From an uncultured Ruminococcus sp. (lineage in GTDB: Bacteria > Bacillota > Clostridia > Oscillospirales > Ruminococcaceae): a stretch of DNA of 64,000 nucleotides. The position numbers were made by a program, and so were the translations under genes. This document shows positions 57,267-64,000 of the stretch, in pieces. The notes below the pieces were generated by a model. It was not told the origin of the DNA and did no database searches. It saw nothing but the letters and a program-made list of their open reading frames with translations. The stretch's first letter is position 1; the number at the start of each line of letters is the position of its first letter. The DNA is taken from positions 1 through 64,000 of the forward strand of contig CAMCRP010000009.1 of the NCBI GenBank assembly GCA_945877315.1. Direction: 5' to 3'.

Positions 57267-59165
57267 ATGAAAAGAGTAATTTCACTAATGCTTGCGGTGT
57301 TTATGACATTAACGCTGTGTGCTTTTCCCGCAAGTGCAGCGACATCAGAGGTATGGGACGGAAGCGTGAACACCTCATGGTACACAGGCACAAATAATTC
57401 CTATGACATCAGCACGCCTGCCGAGCTTGCAGGACTTGCAAAGCTGGTAAACGAAGGCAATATGGCTGAAAATGTTGTGATAAATCTTACCTCCGATATT
57501 CAGCTAAACGATACAAGCAATTGGAAAAATTGGTACACAACCCCTCCGAAAAACAAGTTCACCCCTATCGGTCTTTCGGGAGATCCAATTAACGGCTACA
57601 GTGCCTTCCGAGGCCTTTTTAACGGAAATGGACATTCCATAAGCGGACTGTATGTTAATAATTACCGTCTTGCTGGTCTGTTCGGATATCTTGACAGTGC
57701 CTGCGTTTCAAACGTGATCATTAAGGACAGTGTTATTATCGGTTACGATGACGGCAAGACAGAGCTTACAAATGATGGCGTTTACGTCGGAGCAATTGCG
57801 GGTATTGCTGAGGGTTCGGTAATTAATCAGTGCGAAAATGACGGCTTGGTGTACGCAGTCGGACCTTCCGATATTTTCAGCGGCGACCGTACTGCTTACG
57901 CAGGAGGTATCGTTGGCTCAATGCACACCGAGAACGTTTCGCAGGCGGTCATCGCAGGCGGATTTGCTGTGTTCGGAGTGTTCTATAATCCTTTCATTTT
58001 TACAGACGGAAATGGCGGACTGATAAAGAACAGCGGCGTTGTAAACTGCATAAACTTCAATACAGTAACCGCCACATGTGCAAACAGCGCATACAGCGGA
58101 GGTATTGCAGGCTGGGGAAACAATGGAATAATTCAGAATTGCCTTAATCTCTACAAACCTACCGCCACAGAAAATAAAAACAGCAAGGGAAAAATCGGTC
58201 AGATCGCAGGAGGTCTTTACAACTGCAGTATGATAAACTGCTATTACTGGTATGACGTAAGTAAGCTTAACGCTTTGGGAGATGATTGGAGTACTTCTGT
58301 TGTTGAAGTAAAGCGTGAAGCGACCGCCTGCACAACCGACGAAATAATGGAAAAGTCCTTCCCCCAAAGGCTGGGAACGGCTTTCATCTACGCTAAGAAC
58401 GACAGGCCTTACCTGTCCTGCGACCTTCGCAAGGCAGTAGATGATACCTCAGTTTCCAATTTTGTTGAGCGGCTTTACGAGAATATTCTGAACCGTTCCT
58501 CCGACGAAAACAATGTAACACATATTGGCAATCTGAAAGACGGCGAAACTGCATGCAAGGTAGCATACGACTTCGTATTCTCCAAGGAATTCCTTGAGCT
58601 TGACATTTCCAACGAAGAGCGAATCAATAGAATGTATCTCACCTTCCTTAACCGTGAAGCGGATCCCGCAGGTCTGGCGGACTGGACTTCCGTGCTTGAT
58701 AACGGCTGCTCTATGGGACATATCTTCCACGGCTTTACTCAATCAAACGAGTTTATCGAAATATGCGCCGAATATGGCATAAACCGAGGAACCTGGGAAC
58801 CCACCGAAAACCGTGACAAGAGTTCAAAGCTGACTGCCTTTGTAGCCAGACTTTACACCAAGGCTATGGGCAGACCATATGACGTAAACGGTCTGAACGA
58901 CCACACAGGCTCATATCTCGAAAACCGTGATCTCTATCAGCTGGCACATAACTTCATCTTCTCCAAGGAATTCATTGAAAAAAATCTCTCGGACGAAGAA
59001 TTTGTTGATACTATGTACCACACCTTCTTCGACAGAGAACCCGATCCCGCAGGAAAAGCGGGCTGGCTTGACGAAATGAAGAATGGTATGTCAAGAGAAA
59101 ACGTACTTGCGGGATTTGTAGGTTCACAGGAATGTGCCGATCTGGTAGCACGATTTGGCATTTAA
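57267..59165 (+). CDS. Secreted GLUG-motif-like protein with tandem DUF4214 module
   Basis: 632 residues from the ATG at 57267, 10 bp after GGAG; the longer frame begins inside the palindromic element. Signal peptide MKRVISLMLAVFMTLTLCAF ends near ASA. Residues about 50-370 contain right-handed-repeat features like GLUG motifs: GLFNGNGHSISGLYVNN, GLFGYLDSACVSNVII, VGAIAGIAEGSVINQC, AGGIVGSM and SGGIAGWGNNGIIQNC. Two DUF4214 units follow, identical in protein to those of the preceding gene from CKVAYDF on. Role is probably adhesion or surface binding. Confidence 0.82.
   Translation: MKRVISLMLAVFMTLTLCAFPASAATSEVWDGSVNTSWYTGTNNSYDISTPAELAGLAKLVNEGNMAENVVINLTSDIQLNDTSNWKNWYTTPPKNKFTPIGLSGDPINGYSAFRGLFNGNGHSISGLYVNNYRLAGLFGYLDSACVSNVIIKDSVIIGYDDGKTELTNDGVYVGAIAGIAEGSVINQCENDGLVYAVGPSDIFSGDRTAYAGGIVGSMHTENVSQAVIAGGFAVFGVFYNPFIFTDGNGGLIKNSGVVNCINFNTVTATCANSAYSGGIAGWGNNGIIQNCLNLYKPTATENKNSKGKIGQIAGGLYNCSMINCYYWYDVSKLNALGDDWSTSVVEVKREATACTTDEIMEKSFPQRLGTAFIYAKNDRPYLSCDLRKAVDDTSVSNFVERLYENILNRSSDENNVTHIGNLKDGETACKVAYDFVFSKEFLELDISNEERINRMYLTFLNREADPAGLADWTSVLDNGCSMGHIFHGFTQSNEFIEICAEYGINRGTWEPTENRDKSSKLTAFVARLYTKAMGRPYDVNGLNDHTGSYLENRDLYQLAHNFIFSKEFIEKNLSDEEFVDTMYHTFFDREPDPAGKAGWLDEMKNGMSRENVLAGFVGSQECADLVARFGI
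58554..59104 (+). repeat. 551-bp tract identical to 56363-56913
   Basis: Base-by-base reading shows identity across the DUF4214-coding region of two consecutive genes. Right after both ends, synonymous differences appear at once. This indicates recent gene conversion or duplication. Confidence 0.85.
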
Positions 59166-59182
59166 CAGAAATGGAGGTAAAA

Positions 59183-62020
59183 ATGAAAATCAAAAACACA
59201 CTAAAAAAAGCAGCCGCCATGCTGGTTTCCCTCGGCATGGCAGTTACAAGCACCCTTGCAACTGCTTCGGCGGCATTTAACACATCGGAATTTCCGTCGG
59301 GCTATACCTATCCCACGCAGATGAGGGGACTGACCGCATTCCAGATAGCTTCCGATATGGGCGCAGGCTGGAATCTGGGAAATTCCCTTGAATCTGAAAA
59401 TTACGAGGAATATTGGGGCAACCCCAAAACGACTAAGGCTATGATAGACACCATCGCCGCAAAGGGATTTACCACTCTGCGAGTTCCTGTTCGCTGGGAC
59501 GACCATTATTCAAACGCATCTACATATACTATTGACAGCACATTTATGGACAGAGTTGAAACGGTGGTAAACTATGGTCTTGCCAACGATATGTACGTTA
59601 TCCTCAACGTTCACCACTGCGATCTGCAAACAAAGGTAACTACCGATACTTCCGTCCAGAACAGCGTAAAAGCCGAGCTTGCAGCTATCTGGACGCAGGT
59701 TGCAAATCATTTCAAGAATTACGGCGACAAGCTTATTTTTGAAACCAACAACGAGCCCCGCTGCGGCGAGGACTGGAACGGAAACAGCGCATACTACGAC
59801 TGCGTAAATCAGTATAACGAAGCAGCAAGAGCTGCTATCAGAGCAACAGGCGGAAATAACACCGAACGTCTGGTAATGATGCCCACCTACTGCGCTTCCG
59901 CCGACGAAGCTAAGGTGCTGGGCTGGAAAAAGCTTGCAAATGACGATATGATAGCCGTTTCCACACACGCATATCTTCCCTTTGATTTTGCACATAAATT
60001 CCCTGGTGATTCAGAATGGGATCAGTCTGATTACAGCGAGCTGAAGGGCGTTTTCGACCGTCTTCACAAGAATTTTCTCAGCAAGGGTATCCCCGTTGTA
60101 ATGGGTGAATTTGGTGCCACCAATAAGGCAAATACTTCGGACAGAGAAGAATTCGCCGCTGATTATATAGGTCTTGCACGTTCCTTTGCCGAGCAGGATA
60201 TTCCCTGCGTTTGGTGGGATAATAACGGCTTTAACGACAACGCAAAAGAAAATTACGGTATTTTCAACAGAAGCAGCAATACATTTACATTTGATGGTAT
60301 TGCAAATGCGATAGTAAACGCATACAAGAATGAACCCGTTTACGAGGTTGCTTCATCGGGCGGTGATACGATTTTTGAGGGAAGCAGCAGCTGTTCAGGA
60401 TGGGGTCAAGCTTTTTCAACCGGAAACACGGCTGTTATTACCGCCATGACCGCAGGCAGTAAGCTATATGCTGAATACTCAGGAAGCAATTCTCCCGAGT
60501 TAATTATTCAAGGTGTATCAGCTCAGGACGGATGGTGCAAGATAGCCCCAGATTCCGCAAACGGTTCCGTTGCTGCTTGGTCATATTCAACTATTATGTC
60601 AGCATGCAATAATGATCTTAGCGGATTTTTCAAATGGTATATCGGTGCCACAGGCGCAGACCTGACAGTTACCAAAGTCTACACCGTTTCTTCCTCCCCC
60701 GCTCATACTCATCAGTATGACGGAACAGAACAGGTTCTCCTTGCAAGCACCGAGTACACCGAGGGCAAAAAGCTCATTTACTGCTCAGTATCTGGCTGTA
60801 CTGCTTACAAAACAGAAATTGTTCCCAAAAGCGGCGTACATACCCACAACTACGGAACAGCATGGAAATATGACGAAACCAACCATTGGCATAAATGCAG
60901 CTGCGGTGATACGACCGACACTGCGGCTCATACCTCCGACGGCGGCGTAGTTACAACTTCGCCTACAACAACCTCCACAGGCGTTAAGACCTATTCCTGC
61001 TCAGTATGCGGAAAGGTTCTGAAAACGGAAACTGTTGACAAGCTTACTCCCGATCATACTCACAGCTACAGCAGCGATTGGAAGTCGGACGCAAACAGTC
61101 ATTGGCATGAATGTGGCTGCGGTGATAAGACCGATACTGCTTCTCATATTTCCGACGGCGGCAAAATAACAACTCAGCCTACCACCTCCTCCGAGGGCAT
61201 TAAGACCTATTCATGTACCGTATGCGGCAAGGTGCTGAGTACCGAAAATATACCCGCTCTCACTCCCGACCCAACTCCCGATCCCACACCGGACCCTGAC
61301 GACCCTATCACCGCCTTTGTTGAGCGTCTTTATGTAAATATCCTCAACAGAGCTTCCGACCCCTCCAAGGTTACGCATATCGACAATCTGAACAATGGCG
61401 AATCTGCATGCAAGGTAGCTTTTGATTTCGTGTTCAGCTCGGAATTCGCAAATCTGCCTATCTCCAACGAGGAGAGGGTAAAGAGAATGTATCTCACCTT
61501 CCTTAACCGTGAGGCTGATCCCGCAGGTCTGGCGGACTGGACATCGGTACTTGACAACGGCTGTTCTATGGGACATATTTTCTACGGCTTTACTCAGTCA
61601 AACGAGTTTACCGAGATATGTGCTGAATACGGCATTAACCGAGGCACATGGGAATATACCGAAAACCGTGACAGAAGCTCCAAGCTCACCGCTTTCGTTG
61701 CACGTCTATACACCAAGGCTATGGGAAGAGCTTACGACGTAAACGGACTAAACGACCACACAGGCTCATATCTCAAAAACCGTGACCTTTATCAGCTTGC
61801 ATACAACTTCATCTTCTCGCAGGAATTCATTGAGAAAAATCTCTCGGACGAAGATTTTGTTGATACTATGTACAGCACCTTCTTCGACAGAGAAGCCGAT
61901 CCCGCCGGAAAAGCGGACTGGCTGGGCAAACTGAAAAGCGGTATGCCCAGAGAAGAAGTGCTTGCGGGATTTGTCGGTTCACAGGAATGTGCCGATCTTG
62001 TGGCTAAGTTTGGCATCTGA
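59183..62020 (+). CDS. Secreted GH5 cellulase with carbohydrate-binding-like, His/Cys repeat and DUF4214 domains
   Basis: 945 residues from the ATG at 59183 (GGAGGT just upstream). Signal peptide to about ATASA. GH5 catalytic domain (about 35-380) with GAGWNLGNSLE, RVPVRWDDHY, ILNVHHCD, the acid/base Glu191 in ETNNEPR and the nucleophile Glu309 in VVMGEFGATN. A beta-rich domain (about 390-515) is probably a carbohydrate-binding module. Two HWHKCSCGD / HWHECGCGD repeats (about 550-690) with CSVCGK / CTVCGK pairs, a Pro/Asp/Thr linker and two DUF4214 units (about 708-945) follow. It cleaves beta-1,4-glucans such as cellulose outside the cell. Confidence 0.92.
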   Translation: MKIKNTLKKAAAMLVSLGMAVTSTLATASAAFNTSEFPSGYTYPTQMRGLTAFQIASDMGAGWNLGNSLESENYEEYWGNPKTTKAMIDTIAAKGFTTLRVPVRWDDHYSNASTYTIDSTFMDRVETVVNYGLANDMYVILNVHHCDLQTKVTTDTSVQNSVKAELAAIWTQVANHFKNYGDKLIFETNNEPRCGEDWNGNSAYYDCVNQYNEAARAAIRATGGNNTERLVMMPTYCASADEAKVLGWKKLANDDMIAVSTHAYLPFDFAHKFPGDSEWDQSDYSELKGVFDRLHKNFLSKGIPVVMGEFGATNKANTSDREEFAADYIGLARSFAEQDIPCVWWDNNGFNDNAKENYGIFNRSSNTFTFDGIANAIVNAYKNEPVYEVASSGGDTIFEGSSSCSGWGQAFSTGNTAVITAMTAGSKLYAEYSGSNSPELIIQGVSAQDGWCKIAPDSANGSVAAWSYSTIMSACNNDLSGFFKWYIGATGADLTVTKVYTVSSSPAHTHQYDGTEQVLLASTEYTEGKKLIYCSVSGCTAYKTEIVPKSGVHTHNYGTAWKYDETNHWHKCSCGDTTDTAAHTSDGGVVTTSPTTTSTGVKTYSCSVCGKVLKTETVDKLTPDHTHSYSSDWKSDANSHWHECGCGDKTDTASHISDGGKITTQPTTSSEGIKTYSCTVCGKVLSTENIPALTPDPTPDPTPDPDDPITAFVERLYVNILNRASDPSKVTHIDNLNNGESACKVAFDFVFSSEFANLPISNEERVKRMYLTFLNREADPAGLADWTSVLDNGCSMGHIFYGFTQSNEFTEICAEYGINRGTWEYTENRDRSSKLTAFVARLYTKAMGRAYDVNGLNDHTGSYLKNRDLYQLAYNFIFSQEFIEKNLSDEDFVDTMYSTFFDREADPAGKADWLGKLKSGMPREEVLAGFVGSQECADLVAKFGI

Positions 62021-62052
62021 ACCCCGATAAAAGCTACATAAAACGCAAAAAT

Positions 62053-62097
62053 ACCGCCGTATAGTCGAGGTACTCCCCGATCATACGGCGGTTTTGT
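62053..62097. terminator. Terminator of the GH5 gene
   Basis: ACCGCCGTAT pairs with ATACGGCGGT, followed by TTTGTTATT on the plus strand; it also ends the convergent membrane protein gene. Confidence 0.85.
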
Positions 62098-62507
62098 TAT
62101 TGCCATTTGGCAGTTGAATATGTAGGAATAACATTGATAAGGTCAATAACATTGTACGCAAACAGAAGCAGCATCAGCACAAGAGTCGCTATACAAATTT
62201 TTCGCTCGGAAACTCCATGCATTGAATACCAAACCTCACTCAGAAACAAATTTAAGACAGGCAGTGCATTTCCCACAATAGCCAGCACATTTCCAATAAA
62301 TATATTTTCTAGCGAAATATAATACGGCGACCCCCAAATGCTCATAGGCGCACGGGCGAGCGCTCCGAATTCCATTATGACCAAAGAAAGCACCGCAAGA
62401 ATAATGAAGATCACAACACTGACGACCTTCACAGTCATATCCTCACGCTTCAAAAGCTCCTCACGCCGAAGCTCAGTCAGCCTTTCATTAACATCTTTTT
62501 TGTCCAT
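62097..62507 (-). CDS. Small membrane protein of unknown function
   Basis: 136 residues from the second ATG (62507), 6 bp after GGGAGG. A charged N-terminus (DKKDVNERLTELRREEL) precedes three or four hydrophobic segments: VVSVVIFIILAVLSLVIM (about 28-47), IGNVLAIVGNALPVLNLFL (about 70-90) and IATLVLMLLLFAYNVIDLI (about 105-125). I do not recognise the family. It directly follows the SUKH-like gene (12 bp), so the two may be co-expressed. Confidence 0.65.
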   Translation of the reverse strand: MDKKDVNERLTELRREELLKREDMTVKVVSVVIFIILAVLSLVIMEFGALARAPMSIWGSPYYISLENIFIGNVLAIVGNALPVLNLFLSEVWYSMHGVSERKICIATLVLMLLLFAYNVIDLINVIPTYSTAKWQ

Positions 62508-62521
62508 CATATTCCTCCCAA

Positions 62522-63007
62522 TCAGATAAACAGATCACCTAAAAGAATATTCCCATCATCAACGATATTTGAAAAAAATTCCTCCAGATTATCCGCACAA
62601 ACATTTACCTCTTCAAACTCAGGCTCCCACCCCTCCACAATACGTCCGGTGGAAAGCTCGATAGCATAGTAGCAGTAATCTCCGCCGACACACATCGCAA
62701 TGGGGAAATGATCGTCCCACCAAGCGGAAATCTCGGCTCTTTCGTCCTCGTCCTCACAGGCTTCTAAGGACATTCTCTGAAATGTGTCCCAGGCAAACAC
62801 ATCGGGGTCGGACTGGGTCAGGTCTTCATTGAGAATGAACCAACAGTTCTCCTCAAAATTGGATATCCGTGCATATTCCCTAATAATACGCTTGTAATCC
62901 TCGGGGATATTTTTATATTGCGATGGCAGATGAACCTCGCCGTTTCCCTTTTCAATTATCCAACCGCTTTTTTCGGCTGCCTTTATGAATTTTTCAAATG
63001 CTTCCAT
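62522..63007 (-). CDS. SUKH (SMI1/KNR4)-like protein
   Basis: 161 residues, acidic. The pattern LPSQYKNIPEDYKRIIREYA then CWFILNEDL, FAWDTFQRMS, FPIAMCVGGDYCYYAIE and VEGWEPEFEEV fits the SMI1/KNR4 (SUKH) fold, in which LP-x-DY and a gGd-like turn are typical. Bacterial members are often immunity proteins against toxins of contact-dependent systems, but no toxin gene lies here. AAGGAG precedes the ATG by 8 bp, and the SDR gene ends 12 bp upstream. Confidence 0.65.
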   Translation of the reverse strand: MEAFEKFIKAAEKSGWIIEKGNGEVHLPSQYKNIPEDYKRIIREYARISNFEENCWFILNEDLTQSDPDVFAWDTFQRMSLEACEDEDERAEISAWWDDHFPIAMCVGGDYCYYAIELSTGRIVEGWEPEFEEVNVCADNLEEFFSNIVDDGNILLGDLFI

Positions 63008-63019
63008 AATGTCAACTCC

Positions 63020-63784
63020 TTATATCGAAGGCATGACCCGACCGCCCGCCACGGGAATGAACGCCCCCGTAGTAAACGCCGCCAAATCGGAGGAAAGAAA
63101 CGCCGCCATATTTGCAATATCAACATCGGTTCCCCTGTGGCGGAGGGGAACGCTTTCGCAGTATTCGGGAGCAAGGTTCACGCCGTATTCACGCTCTTTG
63201 TCGGTAATGGTCCAACCCGGGGCTATCTGATTTACGGTAATGTTGTGGGGACCCACTTCCTTTGCAAGCACCCGCGCAATGCCGTCCAGACCCCTTTTTG
63301 CAGCAACATAAGCGGAAAATGTCGGCTCGGCGGCAATGGAACATTCGGTGTTCATGACAACCATTCGACCGTAATTCTGATTGATAAGGTGCGGCACGAA
63401 TGCCTTTGACATATACACCATCTGCATTACACAGCTTTCAAACTGGCTGTAATACGCCTTGATATCCTGTTCAAGAAGAACCCTTCTGTCGTACTGAATG
63501 ACGGCATTCACAATGACGATATCGGGCAGACCAAAGCTTTCCTCGATGTCATCGCGCATTTTGTAAACGCTGTTTTCATCGGTAATATCAGCCTGAAAAG
63601 CCTCACATTTTCTGCCCATATTTCTAAGCTCGTCAACTAAAATATCCGCACTTTTCTTGTCGGAATTGTAATGCACCGCAACGTCCGCACCGCACTCGGC
63701 AAGCGTCCTGACTATGGTTCGTCCCAGACCGCCGCTGCCGCCCGTAACGATAGCTCTTTTTCCCGTCAAATCGATTTTCATCAT
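63020..63784 (-). CDS. SDR-family NAD(P)-dependent oxidoreductase
   Basis: 254 residues of the short-chain dehydrogenase/reductase family. The cofactor loop is VTGGSGGLGRTIV; NAVIQYD marks the NNAG-equivalent strand; the catalytic Tyr/Lys are in YVAAKRG with an upstream Ser; WTITDKE follows the substrate region. The acceptor is unknown. FabG-like 3-ketoacyl reductases are the nearest common type. The start overlaps the stop of the ABC-F gene (ATGA), and GAGGAG is 8 bp upstream, so translation is coupled. Confidence 0.88.
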   Translation of the reverse strand: MMKIDLTGKRAIVTGGSGGLGRTIVRTLAECGADVAVHYNSDKKSADILVDELRNMGRKCEAFQADITDENSVYKMRDDIEESFGLPDIVIVNAVIQYDRRVLLEQDIKAYYSQFESCVMQMVYMSKAFVPHLINQNYGRMVVMNTECSIAAEPTFSAYVAAKRGLDGIARVLAKEVGPHNITVNQIAPGWTITDKEREYGVNLAPEYCESVPLRHRGTDVDIANMAAFLSSDLAAFTTGAFIPVAGGRVMPSI

Positions 63785-64000
63785 AAATCAAGCTCCTCGC
63801 AAAGAATTATCCATTCATCGGAGTATTCGGCGGAGAGATTTTTCAGCCGCTCAAATTCCGCACATTTCTCATTCATCAGCTGATAATCGGCGCAGACCTC
63901 GGGAGATGCCATTTCCTCCTGCAAGGCGGACATTTCCCCCTCCATACGCTCGATTTCCGCTTCAAGCTCCTTGATACGTCTGCGCTTTTCCGCATCTCTG
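63781..64000 (-). CDS. C-terminal end of an ABC-F ATPase, 5' part beyond the window
   Basis: The visible 72 residues are a charged coiled coil, KRRRIKELEAEIERMEGEMS then PEVCADYQLMNEKCAEF and EEWIILCEEL-type ending, matching the C-terminal domain of ABC-F proteins (Uup/EttA class), which act on ribosomes. The nucleotide-binding domains are not visible, so the subfamily cannot be named. It is the upstream gene of the SDR-SUKH-membrane protein run. Confidence 0.7.
   Translation of the reverse strand, partial: RDAEKRRRIKELEAEIERMEGEMSALQEEMASPEVCADYQLMNEKCAEFERLKNLSAEYSDEWIILCEELDL

Noticed and set aside
1-64000. CRISPR array or cas genes
   Set aside because: No array of regularly spaced direct repeats and no Cas-like protein was seen. 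The repeats present are palindromic elements, att sites and arm sites.

Overview
The window looks like chromosomal DNA of an anaerobic, fibre-degrading Gram-positive bacterium of the Clostridia, most like Ruminococcus and other Oscillospiraceae. This is inferred from gene content and not from a marker-gene match. The evidence is strong AGGAGG-type ribosome binding sites, TTGACA-N17-TATAAT promoters, an anaerobe's redox set (reverse rubrerythrin, NfnAB), clostridial families (DUF4364, DUF368) and a secreted GH5 cellulase with C-terminal DUF4214 repeats.

Layout. 1-4.1 kb: nadA (cut by the left edge), an AI-2E-family membrane protein, metY and a PPOX-fold flavoprotein. 4.3-13.1 kb: an integrative mobilizable element inserted at the 3' end of tRNA-Pro(GGG). 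It is bounded by a 68-bp direct repeat and carries a tyrosine integrase, an Xis-like protein, a RepA-type helicase, a MobV relaxase, a zinc-ribbon protein, and two AT-rich cargo genes: AbiH (phage defence) and a PH/SHOCT-like protein with a chromosomal paralogue at 42.7-44.1 kb. 13.3-21.3 kb: reverse rubrerythrin, a ClpC-type ATPase, a 52-residue Cys/Gly-rich protein, and an AT-rich islet with an XRE regulator, a 635-residue unknown protein and a lipoprotein. 21.4-25 kb: coiled-coil protein, coaD, rsmD, uvrC. 25-28.1 kb: MBOAT acyltransferase plus DHHW partner, probably polymer O-acetylation. 28.5-31.9 kb: a YesMN-type two-component system. 31.9-35.7 kb: a DUF3788 pseudogene broken by a small palindromic element, DUF368, a cytidylate-kinase-like protein and a degenerate EAL protein.

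35.8-41.3 kb is a shikimate block (DUF4364, aroC, aroA, aroB, aroF), all leftward. aroF is preceded by a perfect-consensus promoter, a Phe/Tyr-rich 35-codon ORF and a terminator hairpin, the arrangement of a transcription attenuator. 41.3-54.6 kb: Na/Ca exchanger, the PH/SHOCT paralogue, an Mrp-type Fe-S carrier, PutP, a MacAB-like exporter operon with a Fur/PerR-like box upstream, a LysR regulator and nfnAB. 54.6-62 kb: three consecutive secreted proteins with different N-terminal parts (unknown/beta-rich, GLUG-like, GH5 cellulase) but the same C-terminal tandem DUF4214 module. Two of the modules share a 551-bp identical stretch. 62-64 kb: a membrane protein, a SUKH-like protein, an SDR oxidoreductase and the tail of an ABC-F ATPase.

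Running through the window is a family of roughly 95-106-bp palindromic, MITE-like elements (13.8, 28.3, 32.1 and 57.1 kb). One interrupts a gene, and one is nested in another dispersed repeat upstream of the histidine kinase. The strongest candidates for new biology are the aroF leader, this palindromic family, the mobile element's two-gene cargo, and the shared DUF4214 module.
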